From Pseudomonadota bacterium (lineage in GTDB: Bacteria; Pseudomonadota; Gammaproteobacteria; Burkholderiales; Burkholderiaceae_C), in assembly GCA_023442945.1 (NCBI GenBank), contig JAEZWW010000042.1, positions 1-64,000 of the forward strand: a stretch of DNA of 64,000 nt. The letters run 5' to 3'. Of this stretch, positions 41,809 to 49,272 are shown piece by piece (the first letter of the stretch is position 1; each line of letters begins with the position of its first letter). The notes below the pieces were generated by a model that was given only the letters and a program-made list of their open reading frames with translations, did not search any database and had not been told where the DNA came from. The position numbers and the translations under genes are program-made.

Positions 41809-42318
41809 ATGTCACGCTCGTCGTCCACCCCGCCACCGCCTGCCGACCACGGCAAGGCGCCGCTGCGTCCGCTGGGCGAAAGCTTCACCCACCGCTTGCA
41901 CACGCTGCAAAAGCTGACGGACCGGGTGTCGCAGGCGACGTACGAGGCCGAGATCGGCCTGCCGCTGGGCGAGGCGCGCTGCCTCAGCGCCGTGGGGGCG
42001 TTTGCTCCGCTGTCGGTCAAAGACCTGGCGCGCCTGGCCAACGTCGACAAGGGCCAGGCTAGCCGCGCCGCGCAGTCGCTGGTCGACCGCGGCCTGGTGC
42101 TGAAAAACCCCGACCCGCTGGACGCGCGCGGCGTGGTGCTGAGCTTCACGCCCGAAGGTGAGGCCTTGTGGCACCGCCTGATGGCCGCGGTGGAATTACG
42201 CAACCAGCAGATCGTGGCCTGCCTCACGCCGGCCGAGCAGGCGCAGTTCGACCGTCTGCTGACGCGGCTGGTCGCCCATGCGCGGGCGGTGAGCGAGGGG
42301 CCGTCGGGCTCGGGCTGA
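41809..42318 (+). CDS. MarR-family regulator of the monooxygenase operon
   Basis: A 169-residue winged-helix repressor of the MarR family. The recognition region is SVKDLARLANVDKGQASRAAQSLVDRGLVLKNPDPLDARGVVLSFT; the dimerisation helices flank it. It is divergent from the FAD monooxygenase-DUF2783-VOC-fahA operon and probably represses it until an aromatic acid binds. A palindrome GTTGCGCGCGCAAC lies in the shared promoter. The N-terminal 25 residues are Pro/Ser-rich. The next gene, rhlE, has its own promoter. Confidence 0.85.
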   Translation: MSRSSSTPPPPADHGKAPLRPLGESFTHRLHTLQKLTDRVSQATYEAEIGLPLGEARCLSAVGAFAPLSVKDLARLANVDKGQASRAAQSLVDRGLVLKNPDPLDARGVVLSFTPEGEALWHRLMAAVELRNQQIVACLTPAEQAQFDRLLTRLVAHARAVSEGPSGSG

Positions 42319-42420
42319 GGTCTTTCACCTGCCTGTGTGCGAGTGGGCGCTTGCATTCAACGCGGCGCAGGTCGCGCTGAGGGGCAGCTGGCGCAAACTA
42401 GCCTGCCGAGCCGCTGTCAG

Positions 42421-42449
42421 TTGCACATTAAGAAATTTCATTCTATAAT
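42421..42449 (+). promoter_or_regulatory. Strong sigma70 promoter of rhlE
   Basis: TTGCAC (42421-42426), 17-bp A/T-rich spacer, TATAAT (42444-42449): near-consensus and conspicuous in GC-rich surroundings. Predicted start near 42456, about 400 bases before the rhlE ATG. Confidence 0.85.
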
Positions 42450-42455
42450 TCGCGG

Positions 42456-42856
42456 TTTCGTGTCACGGAGTGGTTGGCAGCGCCAAAAGGGCCGCACCGC
42501 TTTAAGAGGCATTCGGGTTTGATTCAGGCCCGCCGCCCAGCGCGAAGAAAACCGCCACATCTTCCTTCTCTCGTGTGGCTGCCGGGCAGGCTTCTCGTCT
42601 GCCCCTCAGGCGGCCACTTGCGATCCGCGCGGTGCCCTTCACGGGCCAAGCGCAGATCGATTCCCGGCGCGAAGGCTGGACGGACCCACCGGGTCACCGC
42701 ACCAGCCCCCGCGTACGCGTTGTCGTCAGATGGTGGGTGTTGTTATTGAACCCGTGGGTGCGCCTGGCTGAGTTTTTGGGCACCCGACCATATGACGCGC
42801 ACCATCACCCATGGCCGCCAGGCTGTGCAACGCGCGGGAAAGTATTGAGAGCAATC
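42456..42856 (+). other. Long untranslated leader of rhlE (candidate regulatory RNA)
   Basis: About 400 bases between the predicted transcription start and ATG 42857 with no convincing gene, although the rhlE frame is open from 42575. It contains pairing segments such as GGGTGC (42758) with GCACCC (42780) and a GCGTACGC palindrome near 42714. Long leaders are typical for cold-induced DEAD-box helicase mRNAs, so post-transcriptional control is plausible; no known riboswitch was recognised. Confidence 0.45.
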
Positions 42857-44626
42857 ATGGCTTCTTTTGAAGAAAACCACGCGCTGGCGCAGGACGAGAC
42901 TGCGCAGGCAGCTATTGAAAACGCAGCAGAAGCTGTGGCCGTTGCCGCGGCCGCGCCTGCCGATGATGTCGCCGCACCCGCGGCCGACGACACCGCCGAG
43001 CCCGGCGCGGCCTTTGCCGCCCTGGGCCTGGCGCCCGAGCTGGTCGCCGCCGTGCGCGACATGGGCTACACCGAACCGACCGCCGTGCAGCAACGCACGA
43101 TCCCGCTGGCCCTGGCCGGTGAGAAAGGTGGTGCCGCCTTCAACGACCTGATGGTCAGCAGCCAGACCGGCAGCGGCAAAACCGCGGCCTTCTTGCTGCC
43201 CGTGCTGCACACCCTGATCCAGCAGCAAGACGAAATCGCCGCCGCTGAAAAGGCCGCCTGGGACGCCAAAGTCACCGCCGCACTGTCGGCAGGCGAGCCC
43301 GCGCCCAAGCGCCCGCGCCGCAAGAACCCGACCGATGCGCGCCATTTCAAGGCCGCCGTGCCCGGCGCCCTGGTGCTGTGCCCGACGCGCGAGCTGGCGC
43401 AGCAAGTCGCCAACGACGCGATCGACCTGGTCAAGCACTGCCGCGGCCTGCGTGTGGCCAGCGTGGTCGGAGGCATGCCTTACCAGCTGCAGATCGCCCG
43501 TTTGCAAAACGCCAACCTGGTGGTGGCCACCCCCGGCCGTCTGCTGGACTTGGCCCGCGGCGGCCAGATCAAGCTGGACCAGGTGCGCTTCCTGGTCATG
43601 GACGAGGCCGACCGCATGCTCGACCTCGGCTTTGCCGACGACCTGGCTGAAGTGCACCAACTGACGTCGCAACGCCAGCAGACCATGATGTTCAGCGCCA
43701 CCTTTGCGCCGCGCATCCAGCAGCTGGCCATGCGCGTCATGCACGACAACGGCGCCAAGGTCCGCAAAGTGCAGATCGCCACGCCGCAAGAGCAGCACGC
43801 CAACATTCGCCAGGAGCTGTACTGGGCCGACAGCCCAGAACACAAGCGCCGCCTGCTGGACTACTGGCTGCGCGACCCGAGCATCGACCAGGCCATCGTC
43901 TTCGCCTGCACGCAGGTGGAATGCGAGCAACTGGCCGAAGAGCTGCAGCAGACCGGCTTTGCCGCCGTGTCCCTGCACGGCGCTTTGAGCCAGGCCGTGC
44001 GCAACCGCCGCCTGTCCGCCCTGCGCGACGGCCGGGTGCAAATCCTGGTCGCCACCGACGTGGCTGCCCGCGGCATTGACGTGCCCACGGTGACCCACGT
44101 CATCAACTTCGGCCTGCCGATGAAGGCCGAGGACTACACCCACCGCATCGGCCGCACCGGCCGTGCCGGCCGCGACGGCTTGGCCATCACCCTGGCCGAG
44201 TTCCGCGACCGCCGCCGTCTGGCCGACATCGAAGCGCACACGCGCCAACCGTTCAAGCCGCTCCTGATCGACGGCCTGGAGCCGACGCGCCACTACCCGC
44301 CCATCACGCAGGAAGCCCCTGCGCGCAAAGGCGGTGGCGGTGGCCGCGGCGGCCCGCGCCGCAGCTTCGGCGGCGGTGGTGACCGCTTTGGTGGTGACCG
44401 CTTCGGTGGTGGCGACCGCCGCTTTGAAGAGCGCCGAGGCCCGCGCATGATCGGTGGCGGTTTTGAAGGCAAACCAGGCGCCAGCCGCCGCCAGGACGGC
44501 GCAGGCAGCTCCCGCTTCGATAGCGGTCGCCCGGCACCGGCGCACGCCAAACACGGCGCCCGTCCGGCCGCACGCCCCGCTGGCGCGCCGCGCGCCGCCA
44601 AGCCTTACGCACCAAAAGGCCGTTGA
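42857..44626 (+). CDS. rhlE: DEAD-box RNA helicase RhlE
   Basis: ATP-dependent RNA helicase of 589 residues. An Ala-rich acidic N-terminal extension (1-50) precedes the helicase core: Q motif around TEPTAVQQRTIP, Walker A SSQTGSGKT (101-109), DEAD in VMDEADRMLD, SAT in FSATFAP, and HRIGRTGRAGR. An insert of about 40 charged residues lies before PTRELAQQ (KPRRKNPTDARHF). The C-terminus (about 490-589) is Gly/Arg-rich (GGGGGRGGPRRSFGGGG), an RNA-binding tail. Roles in ribosome assembly and cold growth are likely. Start ATG 42857 chosen because the N-terminal extension is conserved only from there. Residues 15-24 come from a repeat-like patch. Strong promoter and terminator bound the gene. Confidence 0.92.
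   Translation: MASFEENHALAQDETAQAAIENAAEAVAVAAAAPADDVAAPAADDTAEPGAAFAALGLAPELVAAVRDMGYTEPTAVQQRTIPLALAGEKGGAAFNDLMVSSQTGSGKTAAFLLPVLHTLIQQQDEIAAAEKAAWDAKVTAALSAGEPAPKRPRRKNPTDARHFKAAVPGALVLCPTRELAQQVANDAIDLVKHCRGLRVASVVGGMPYQLQIARLQNANLVVATPGRLLDLARGGQIKLDQVRFLVMDEADRMLDLGFADDLAEVHQLTSQRQQTMMFSATFAPRIQQLAMRVMHDNGAKVRKVQIATPQEQHANIRQELYWADSPEHKRRLLDYWLRDPSIDQAIVFACTQVECEQLAEELQQTGFAAVSLHGALSQAVRNRRLSALRDGRVQILVATDVAARGIDVPTVTHVINFGLPMKAEDYTHRIGRTGRAGRDGLAITLAEFRDRRRLADIEAHTRQPFKPLLIDGLEPTRHYPPITQEAPARKGGGGGRGGPRRSFGGGGDRFGGDRFGGGDRRFEERRGPRMIGGGFEGKPGASRRQDGAGSSRFDSGRPAPAHAKHGARPAARPAGAPRAAKPYAPKGR
42900..42925 (-). repeat. Repeat-like patch at the 5' end of rhlE (copy 17)
   Basis: Plus strand CTGCGCAGGCAGCTAT-N7-GCAGC: core and left arm identical to copies 4, 15 and 20, right arm with one change; read as Thr-Ala-Gln-Ala-Ala-Ile-Glu-Asn-Ala-Ala. 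Confidence 0.6.
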
Positions 44627-44680
44627 GCCAGCGGGGTGTGAACCCCAGGGCGCGGTGAAAGCCGCGCCCACCTTTTCTTG

Positions 44681-44705
44681 AAAGCCGCCTTGTGCGGCTT
44701 TTTTT
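44681..44705 (+). terminator. Terminator after rhlE
   Basis: AAAGCCGC/GCGGCTTT stem with 5-base loop and a run of T, 55 bases past the rhlE stop. Confidence 0.92.
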
Positions 44706-44725
44706 GTGCCTGCGAGAGCGCGCGT

Positions 44726-46141
44726 CTACGCCAGCACCCGCCCCGGATTCATCATCCCCTGCGGATCCAGCGCCTGCTTGATGCTGCGCATCAGCTGCAA
44801 GGCGACGGGTGATTTGTAGTGCGGCAGCTTGGCCGCTTTCAGGCTGCCGATGCCGTGCTCGGCGCTGATCGAGCCTTCATGCCGCGCCACCGCGTCGAAC
44901 ACCAGGGTGTTGATGCGGTCTTCCTGGTTACGCAAAAAGGCCTGGGCATCGCCGCCTTCGGGCGCCTGCACGTTGTAGTGCAGGTTGCCGTCGCCCAGGT
45001 GGCCGAAGTCGACCAGGCGCACGCCGGGGACTTCGCGCGCCAGCAGGGCGTCGGTTTCGGCGACGAAGGCGGGGATGCGCGACACCGGCAGGCTGATGTC
45101 GTGCTTGATGTTCAGGCCTTCTTCGGCCTGCGCCAGCGGAATGCTTTCACGGATGTGCCACAGGCCCTTGGCCTGGGTCAGGTTCTCGGCCACGACGGCG
45201 TCGGTGACGCAGCCGACGGCCAGGGCGCCTTCCAGCAGCGCTTCAAAGCGGCCGCGCGCGTGGGCTTCGGATTCGCTGTCGGAGTTCTCCAGCAACACGC
45301 ACCAGGGCGATTCGCGCCACAGCGGCACGCGCAGCTGCGGGTAATGCTTGTCGACCAGGCTGAGGGCGAACTGGCCCATCACTTCAAAGCCCGTCAAGCC
45401 CGCGCCCAACTGCCCGTGCGCCAGGCCCAGCAGCTCGACCGCGGCTTGCATCGACGGCACGGCGGCCCAGGCGGTGAGCTTGGCGGCGGGTTGCGGGTAC
45501 AGCTTCAGGGTCGCTGCGGTGATGATGCCCAGCGTGCCTTCGCTGCCGATGAACAAGTCGCGCAGGTCGTAGCCGGTGTTGTCCTTGCGCAGGCCGGTCA
45601 GGCCGTGCCAGATGTCGCCCTGCGGCGTGACCACTTCCAGGCCCAGGCACAGCTCGCGCGCGTTGCCGTAGCGCACGACCTGCGTGCCACCGGCGTTGGT
45701 CGCCAGGTTGCCGCCGATCGTGCAACTGCCTTCGGCCGCCAGGCTGAGCGGGAACAGAAAGCCCGCGTCGGCCGCGGCGCTCTGCAGGTTGTGCAGGATG
45801 GCGCCGGCTTCGACCGTGAGCGTCAGGTTGGCCGCGTCGATGGCGCGCACTTTGTCCATGCGGCGCAGGCTGAGCAGCACCTGCGTGCCGCTTTCGTCCG
45901 GGATCGAGCCGACAGCCAGGCCCGTGTTGCCGCCCTGCGGCACGATGCTCGCGCCGTGCTGGGCGCAGGCACGCACCACGGCGGCGACTTCGTCGGTGCT
46001 GCCCGGGCGCACCACGGCCAGCGCGCGGCCGCGGGCGCGGCGGCGCCAGTCCTGTTCGTAGGCCGTCAAGTCGCCGTCGGTCAGCACGTGGGCGGTACCG
46101 ACGGCTTGCTGCAGGGCTTGGACAAGGGCAGAAGAAGTCAT
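44726..46141 (-). CDS. FAD-binding oxidoreductase (GlcD/D-2-hydroxyglutarate dehydrogenase type)
   Basis: A 471-residue PCMH-type flavoprotein: FAD-binding segment IVPQGGNTGLAVGSIP and GGNLATNAGGTQVVRYGN, C-terminal FAD-linked oxidase domain with LVDFGHLGDGNLHYNVQAP and the ISAEHGIG signature. It oxidises a D-2-hydroxy acid (D-lactate, glycolate or D-2-hydroxyglutarate), passing electrons to quinone or an electron-transfer flavoprotein. Substrate not determinable; D-2-hydroxyglutarate is plausible where serine is made by SerA. It converges with rhlE and precedes repeat copy 18. Confidence 0.88.
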   Translation of the reverse strand: MTSSALVQALQQAVGTAHVLTDGDLTAYEQDWRRRARGRALAVVRPGSTDEVAAVVRACAQHGASIVPQGGNTGLAVGSIPDESGTQVLLSLRRMDKVRAIDAANLTLTVEAGAILHNLQSAAADAGFLFPLSLAAEGSCTIGGNLATNAGGTQVVRYGNARELCLGLEVVTPQGDIWHGLTGLRKDNTGYDLRDLFIGSEGTLGIITAATLKLYPQPAAKLTAWAAVPSMQAAVELLGLAHGQLGAGLTGFEVMGQFALSLVDKHYPQLRVPLWRESPWCVLLENSDSESEAHARGRFEALLEGALAVGCVTDAVVAENLTQAKGLWHIRESIPLAQAEEGLNIKHDISLPVSRIPAFVAETDALLAREVPGVRLVDFGHLGDGNLHYNVQAPEGGDAQAFLRNQEDRINTLVFDAVARHEGSISAEHGIGSLKAAKLPHYKSPVALQLMRSIKQALDPQGMMNPGRVLA

Positions 46142-46145
46142 GTTG

Positions 46146-46206
46146 AAACGCTATTGAAGTGGTAGCTGGTTGCGCAGATTTACCTAGGGCTGGAGGCCGA
46201 TTCGAT
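46146..46206 (+). repeat. Dispersed hairpin repeat, copy 18 (intergenic)
   Basis: AAACGCTAT-N7-GTAGCTGG, TTGCGCAG, ACCTAGGGC, TGGAGGCCGATTCG. Full length with a changed middle. It begins five bases upstream of the FAD oxidoreductase start codon, so it lies in that gene's leader. Confidence 0.82.
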
Positions 46207-46305
46207 GCGTATTCGGTGCTCTCCCGGCGCTGAAAGGCCTGGCGGCACGGCAGGCTTCATCTTAGGGGCAGGACGGTGCGCCTGGCCCGCGCGCGGTGAT
46301 TTCGT

Positions 46306-46782
46306 TCAACCGTGGATCACGCGGTGGGCCATGGCCAGAAACTGCGCGCGCTCGTCGGCGTCCAGCGGCTCCAGGATGTCGATCTGCAAGGCTTGCACCA
46401 CGGGCAGCAGGGCGGCAAACATAGTCTCGCCGTCTTCGGTCAGCGACAGCACGCGCGCGCGGCGGTCGCGCTCGCTTACGGTGCGCAAGATCCAGCCTTT
46501 TTGCTCCAACCGCTCAATGACCCCGCCGATGGTCGCGCGGTCGTAGGCGATGCGTTCGGCCACGCCGGCCTGGTCGATACCGGGGTGCGCGCGGATGGCG
46601 TCCAGCGCGGCGAATTGCACCTGCGTCAAATCGAAGCCGGCCATCTGCGTGCGCTGGGCGAAGGTCTGGGTGGACTGCTGGTGCAGGCGGCGGAGCAAAT
46701 GCCCCGCCATGTCGAGGGAATTCACGGCTGGTGCGGACTTCAAGGCGTGGGTGCCGAGCTTAACCGGCGTCTCTGGCGTCAA
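46306..46782 (-). CDS. mobR: MarR-family regulator MobR
   Basis: A MarR-family repressor divergent from mobA, the arrangement known in Comamonas testosteroni, where MobR controls mobA and 3-hydroxybenzoate is the inducer. Winged-helix region PGIDQAGVAERIAYDRATIGGVIERLEQKGWILRTVSERDRRARVLSLT. The start is uncertain: the open frame reaches an ATG at 46872 but that overlaps mobA's ribosome site; TTG 46782 (158 residues) or GTG 46719 are more likely. The operator-like repeat lies just upstream of 46782. Assignment rests on family, gene order and the mobA neighbour. Confidence 0.8.
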   Translation of the reverse strand: MTPETPVKLGTHALKSAPAVNSLDMAGHLLRRLHQQSTQTFAQRTQMAGFDLTQVQFAALDAIRAHPGIDQAGVAERIAYDRATIGGVIERLEQKGWILRTVSERDRRARVLSLTEDGETMFAALLPVVQALQIDILEPLDADERAQFLAMAHRVIHG

Positions 46783-46790
46783 TTGATATG

Positions 46791-46832
46791 TATTCGTACA
46801 GTATGGACACGAATAGTAAGTATAGATATTAT
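46791..46832 (+). promoter_or_regulatory. mobA promoter with MobR operator
   Basis: Promoter TGGACA (46804-46809), 17-bp spacer, TATTAT (46827-46832). A 7-bp-arm inverted repeat TATTCGT-N11-ACGAATA (46791-46815) overlaps the -35, a good MarR-type operator that would block mobA. mobA's ribosome site AAGGAGAC lies at 46870-46877. Confidence 0.7.
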
Positions 46833-46885
46833 CAACGCTCGCGCCGGCCATCCAGCTGCGCGCCCCAGACACAAGGAGACAGCTG

Positions 46886-48802
46886 ATGCAGTTCTACAAA
46901 GACGGCTTTCGCGGCGGCAACCCGGACGTGAAGCAGGCCGCGCCCAACCGGCGCAACCGCGGCACCCACGAGCCCCTGCCCGAAAAAGTCGACGTGCTGA
47001 TCGCCGGCACCGGCCCGGCCGGCCTGTGTCTGGCCGCGCAGCTGGCGCAGTTCCCCGACATCAGCACCATGATCGTCGAGCGCATGCCCAGCAACATCAT
47101 CAAGGGCAAGGCGGATGGCATCAACACGCGCACCATGGAGATGCTGCAGGCCTTTGGCCTGGCCGACCGGATCAAGCGCGAAACCTACTGGGTCAACCAG
47201 ACCGCGTTCTGGATGCCCGACCCGGCCAACCCGCAGCACATCCGCCGCGTGGGCCGCGTGCAGGACGTGGCGGACGACAGCTCGGAGATGCCGCACATCC
47301 TGATCAACCAGGCGCGGCTGCACGAACTGTTTTTGGAGGTGATGGCCAACTCGCCCTCGCGTCTGGCGCCCGACTACGGGTGGGAGCTGGTGGGTCTGAC
47401 GGTGGACCCGACCACCGACGACCACCCGGTCACGGTGACGCTGAAGGACTCGATCGGCGTCAACTGGTGGACCACCAAGACGGTGCGCGCCAACTACGTG
47501 GTGGGCTGCGACGGCGCCCATTCGGCCGTGCGCAAGGCGATCGGCGGCGTGCTGCATGGTGACGCCGCGCACCAGGCCTGGGGCGTGATGGACATCCTGG
47601 CCAACACCGACTTCCCGGACGTGCGCCAGAAATGCGTGATCTCTTCGGGCAGCGAAGGCAACGTGCTGATCCTGCCGCGCGAAGGCGGCTACGTGTTCCG
47701 CATGTACGTCGAGCTGGACAAGCTCAACCCCGACGAAAAGGCCGCCAGCCGCCAACTGACGCAAGACGACATGATCGCCGCGGCCAACCGCATCCTGCGG
47801 CCCTACACGCTGGACGTGAAGCAGGTGGTGTGGTGGTCCATCTACGACATCGGCCACAGCATTACCGACAAGTTCGACGACGTGGGCGACGACGCCGCCC
47901 AAGGCCGCAACCCGCGCGTCTTCACCGCCGGCGACGCCTGCCACACGCATTCGCCCAAGGCCGGGCAGGGCATGAACGTGTCGATGCAGGACACCTTCAA
48001 CCTGGGCTGGAAGCTGGTGCATGTGCTGCAAGGCCGCGCCGACGCCAGCCTGCTGCGCAGCTATTCCAAAGAGCGCCTGACCGAAGCCAAGCGCCTGGTC
48101 GACACCGACCACCACTGGTCGCGTGTGATGTCCGCGCCCACCACCCAGGCCGAACGCGACGGCACCGAAGAGCCGCGCATCATCCGCCAGTTCAAGGACA
48201 ACCTGGAATTCACGGGCGGCACGGCGGTGAAGTACGACACGTCTTACTTGTTCGCACCCGGCACGCACCAAGCCTTGGCCACGGGCGAAGAAATCGGGCG
48301 CCGCTTTCACTCCGCGCCGGTGGTGCGCGTGTCCGACGCCAAGCAGATGCAGCTGGGCCACGTGGCCCAGGCCGACGCGCGCTGGCGCATCTACGCTTTT
48401 GCCGGCGCGGGCGACGGCGGCCAAGCCGGCGCGCCGCTGCACCGGCTGGCCGACTGGTTGGCGACAGACGTGGCATCGCCCATCGTCAAGCACCGGCGCA
48501 AGGGCGAGGACGTGGATGCGGTGATCGACTTCCGCGCGGTCTTTCAGCCCACGTTTGACCAACTGGCCTACGAGCAGATGCCGGCCTTGCTGAAGCCGCA
48601 CACCGGCGCGCTGGGCCTGCAGGACCATGAAAAGGCCTTCTGTGTCGACCACAAGGGCGAGGGCGACATCTACGCCATGCGCGGCATCGACCGCGAAAAG
48701 GGCTGCATGGTGGTGGTGCGACCGGACCAGTACGTGGCCAACGTGCTGCCGCTGGACGATTTCGCGGGTTTAAGCGCCTTCTTCGCCGGCGTGCTGCGCT
48801 GA
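46886..48802 (+). CDS. mobA: 3-hydroxybenzoate 4-monooxygenase MobA
   Basis: A 638-residue FAD monooxygenase of the phenol hydroxylase group, the size of Comamonas MobA (639), which converts 3-hydroxybenzoate to protocatechuate with NADPH and O2. FAD motif GTGPAG (41-46) in VDVLIAGTGPAGLCLAAQL; DG motif VVGCDGAHSAVRKAIG; GD motif FTAGDACHTHSPKAGQGMNVSMQDTFNLGWKL; thioredoxin-like C-terminal domain ending VVVRPDQYVANVLPL. The N-terminus MQFYKDGFRGGNP also follows MobA. Divergent from mobR with an operator between. Its product could feed protocatechuate ring cleavage; ring-cleavage genes are outside the window. Confidence 0.9.
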   Translation: MQFYKDGFRGGNPDVKQAAPNRRNRGTHEPLPEKVDVLIAGTGPAGLCLAAQLAQFPDISTMIVERMPSNIIKGKADGINTRTMEMLQAFGLADRIKRETYWVNQTAFWMPDPANPQHIRRVGRVQDVADDSSEMPHILINQARLHELFLEVMANSPSRLAPDYGWELVGLTVDPTTDDHPVTVTLKDSIGVNWWTTKTVRANYVVGCDGAHSAVRKAIGGVLHGDAAHQAWGVMDILANTDFPDVRQKCVISSGSEGNVLILPREGGYVFRMYVELDKLNPDEKAASRQLTQDDMIAAANRILRPYTLDVKQVVWWSIYDIGHSITDKFDDVGDDAAQGRNPRVFTAGDACHTHSPKAGQGMNVSMQDTFNLGWKLVHVLQGRADASLLRSYSKERLTEAKRLVDTDHHWSRVMSAPTTQAERDGTEEPRIIRQFKDNLEFTGGTAVKYDTSYLFAPGTHQALATGEEIGRRFHSAPVVRVSDAKQMQLGHVAQADARWRIYAFAGAGDGGQAGAPLHRLADWLATDVASPIVKHRRKGEDVDAVIDFRAVFQPTFDQLAYEQMPALLKPHTGALGLQDHEKAFCVDHKGEGDIYAMRGIDREKGCMVVVRPDQYVANVLPLDDFAGLSAFFAGVLR

Positions 48803-48824
48803 TAGAGGCGCGCAAGGGCCGTTT

Positions 48825-49250
48825 TCAGGCAGCTGCCTCGGCCGCCGCCGCCTTCCCTTCGCGCTGGCGCAGGCGGATGTGCAGGGTGCAGACAATAAAC
48901 AGCGCCACCACCAGCACCACTTCGGCCAACGCATACCAGCAGGACGGCGCGCGGTCGCTGGTGGCGCGCACCACACCTTCCACAAAGTACAGCCAGATGA
49001 ACAGGGCCAGCGCGCGGTAGGTGTACATGCGCAGGCGCAGCAGGCCGGGCAACGCCAGCAGCAGCGGCAGCGCCTTCAGCGCCAACCATGAGCCACCCGG
49101 GCGCAGCGGCGCCAGCCACAGCTCCCACGCCAGGCACAGCGCGATCAGCGCCAGCAGCAGGGCCACGGCGATGGCGCGCGTGCTGCGGGCGGCGGACGAG
49201 GGCGCGGCGGGCGCGGCAGGTGCGGTGGGGGCAACGGAGGGGCTGGGCAT
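48825..49250 (-). CDS. DUF2069 membrane protein
   Basis: A 141-residue inner-membrane protein of the DUF2069 type with about four helices (AIAVALLLALIALCLAWELWL, LALPGLLRLR, ALFIWLYFVEGVVRA, LVVALFIVCTLHIRLRQR), the short conserved stretch Y-R-A-L-A-L-F-I-W-L-Y-F-V-E-G and a charged C-terminus. Function unknown. Starts at 49250, 49262 or 49265 are all in frame; 49250 leaves the most room, 22 bases, before the divergent YihY-type gene. The N-terminus is Pro/Ala-rich. Confidence 0.75.
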   Translation of the reverse strand: MPSPSVAPTAPAAPAAPSSAARSTRAIAVALLLALIALCLAWELWLAPLRPGGSWLALKALPLLLALPGLLRLRMYTYRALALFIWLYFVEGVVRATSDRAPSCWYALAEVVLVVALFIVCTLHIRLRQREGKAAAAEAAA

Positions 49251-49272
49251 GGGCGGTGGCATCATACCCAGC

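Noticed and set aside
39940..42318. 792-codon plus-strand frame spanning the FAD monooxygenase antisense and the MarR gene
   Set aside because: Only the last 169 codons (MarR) have real protein features; the rest mirrors the monooxygenase.
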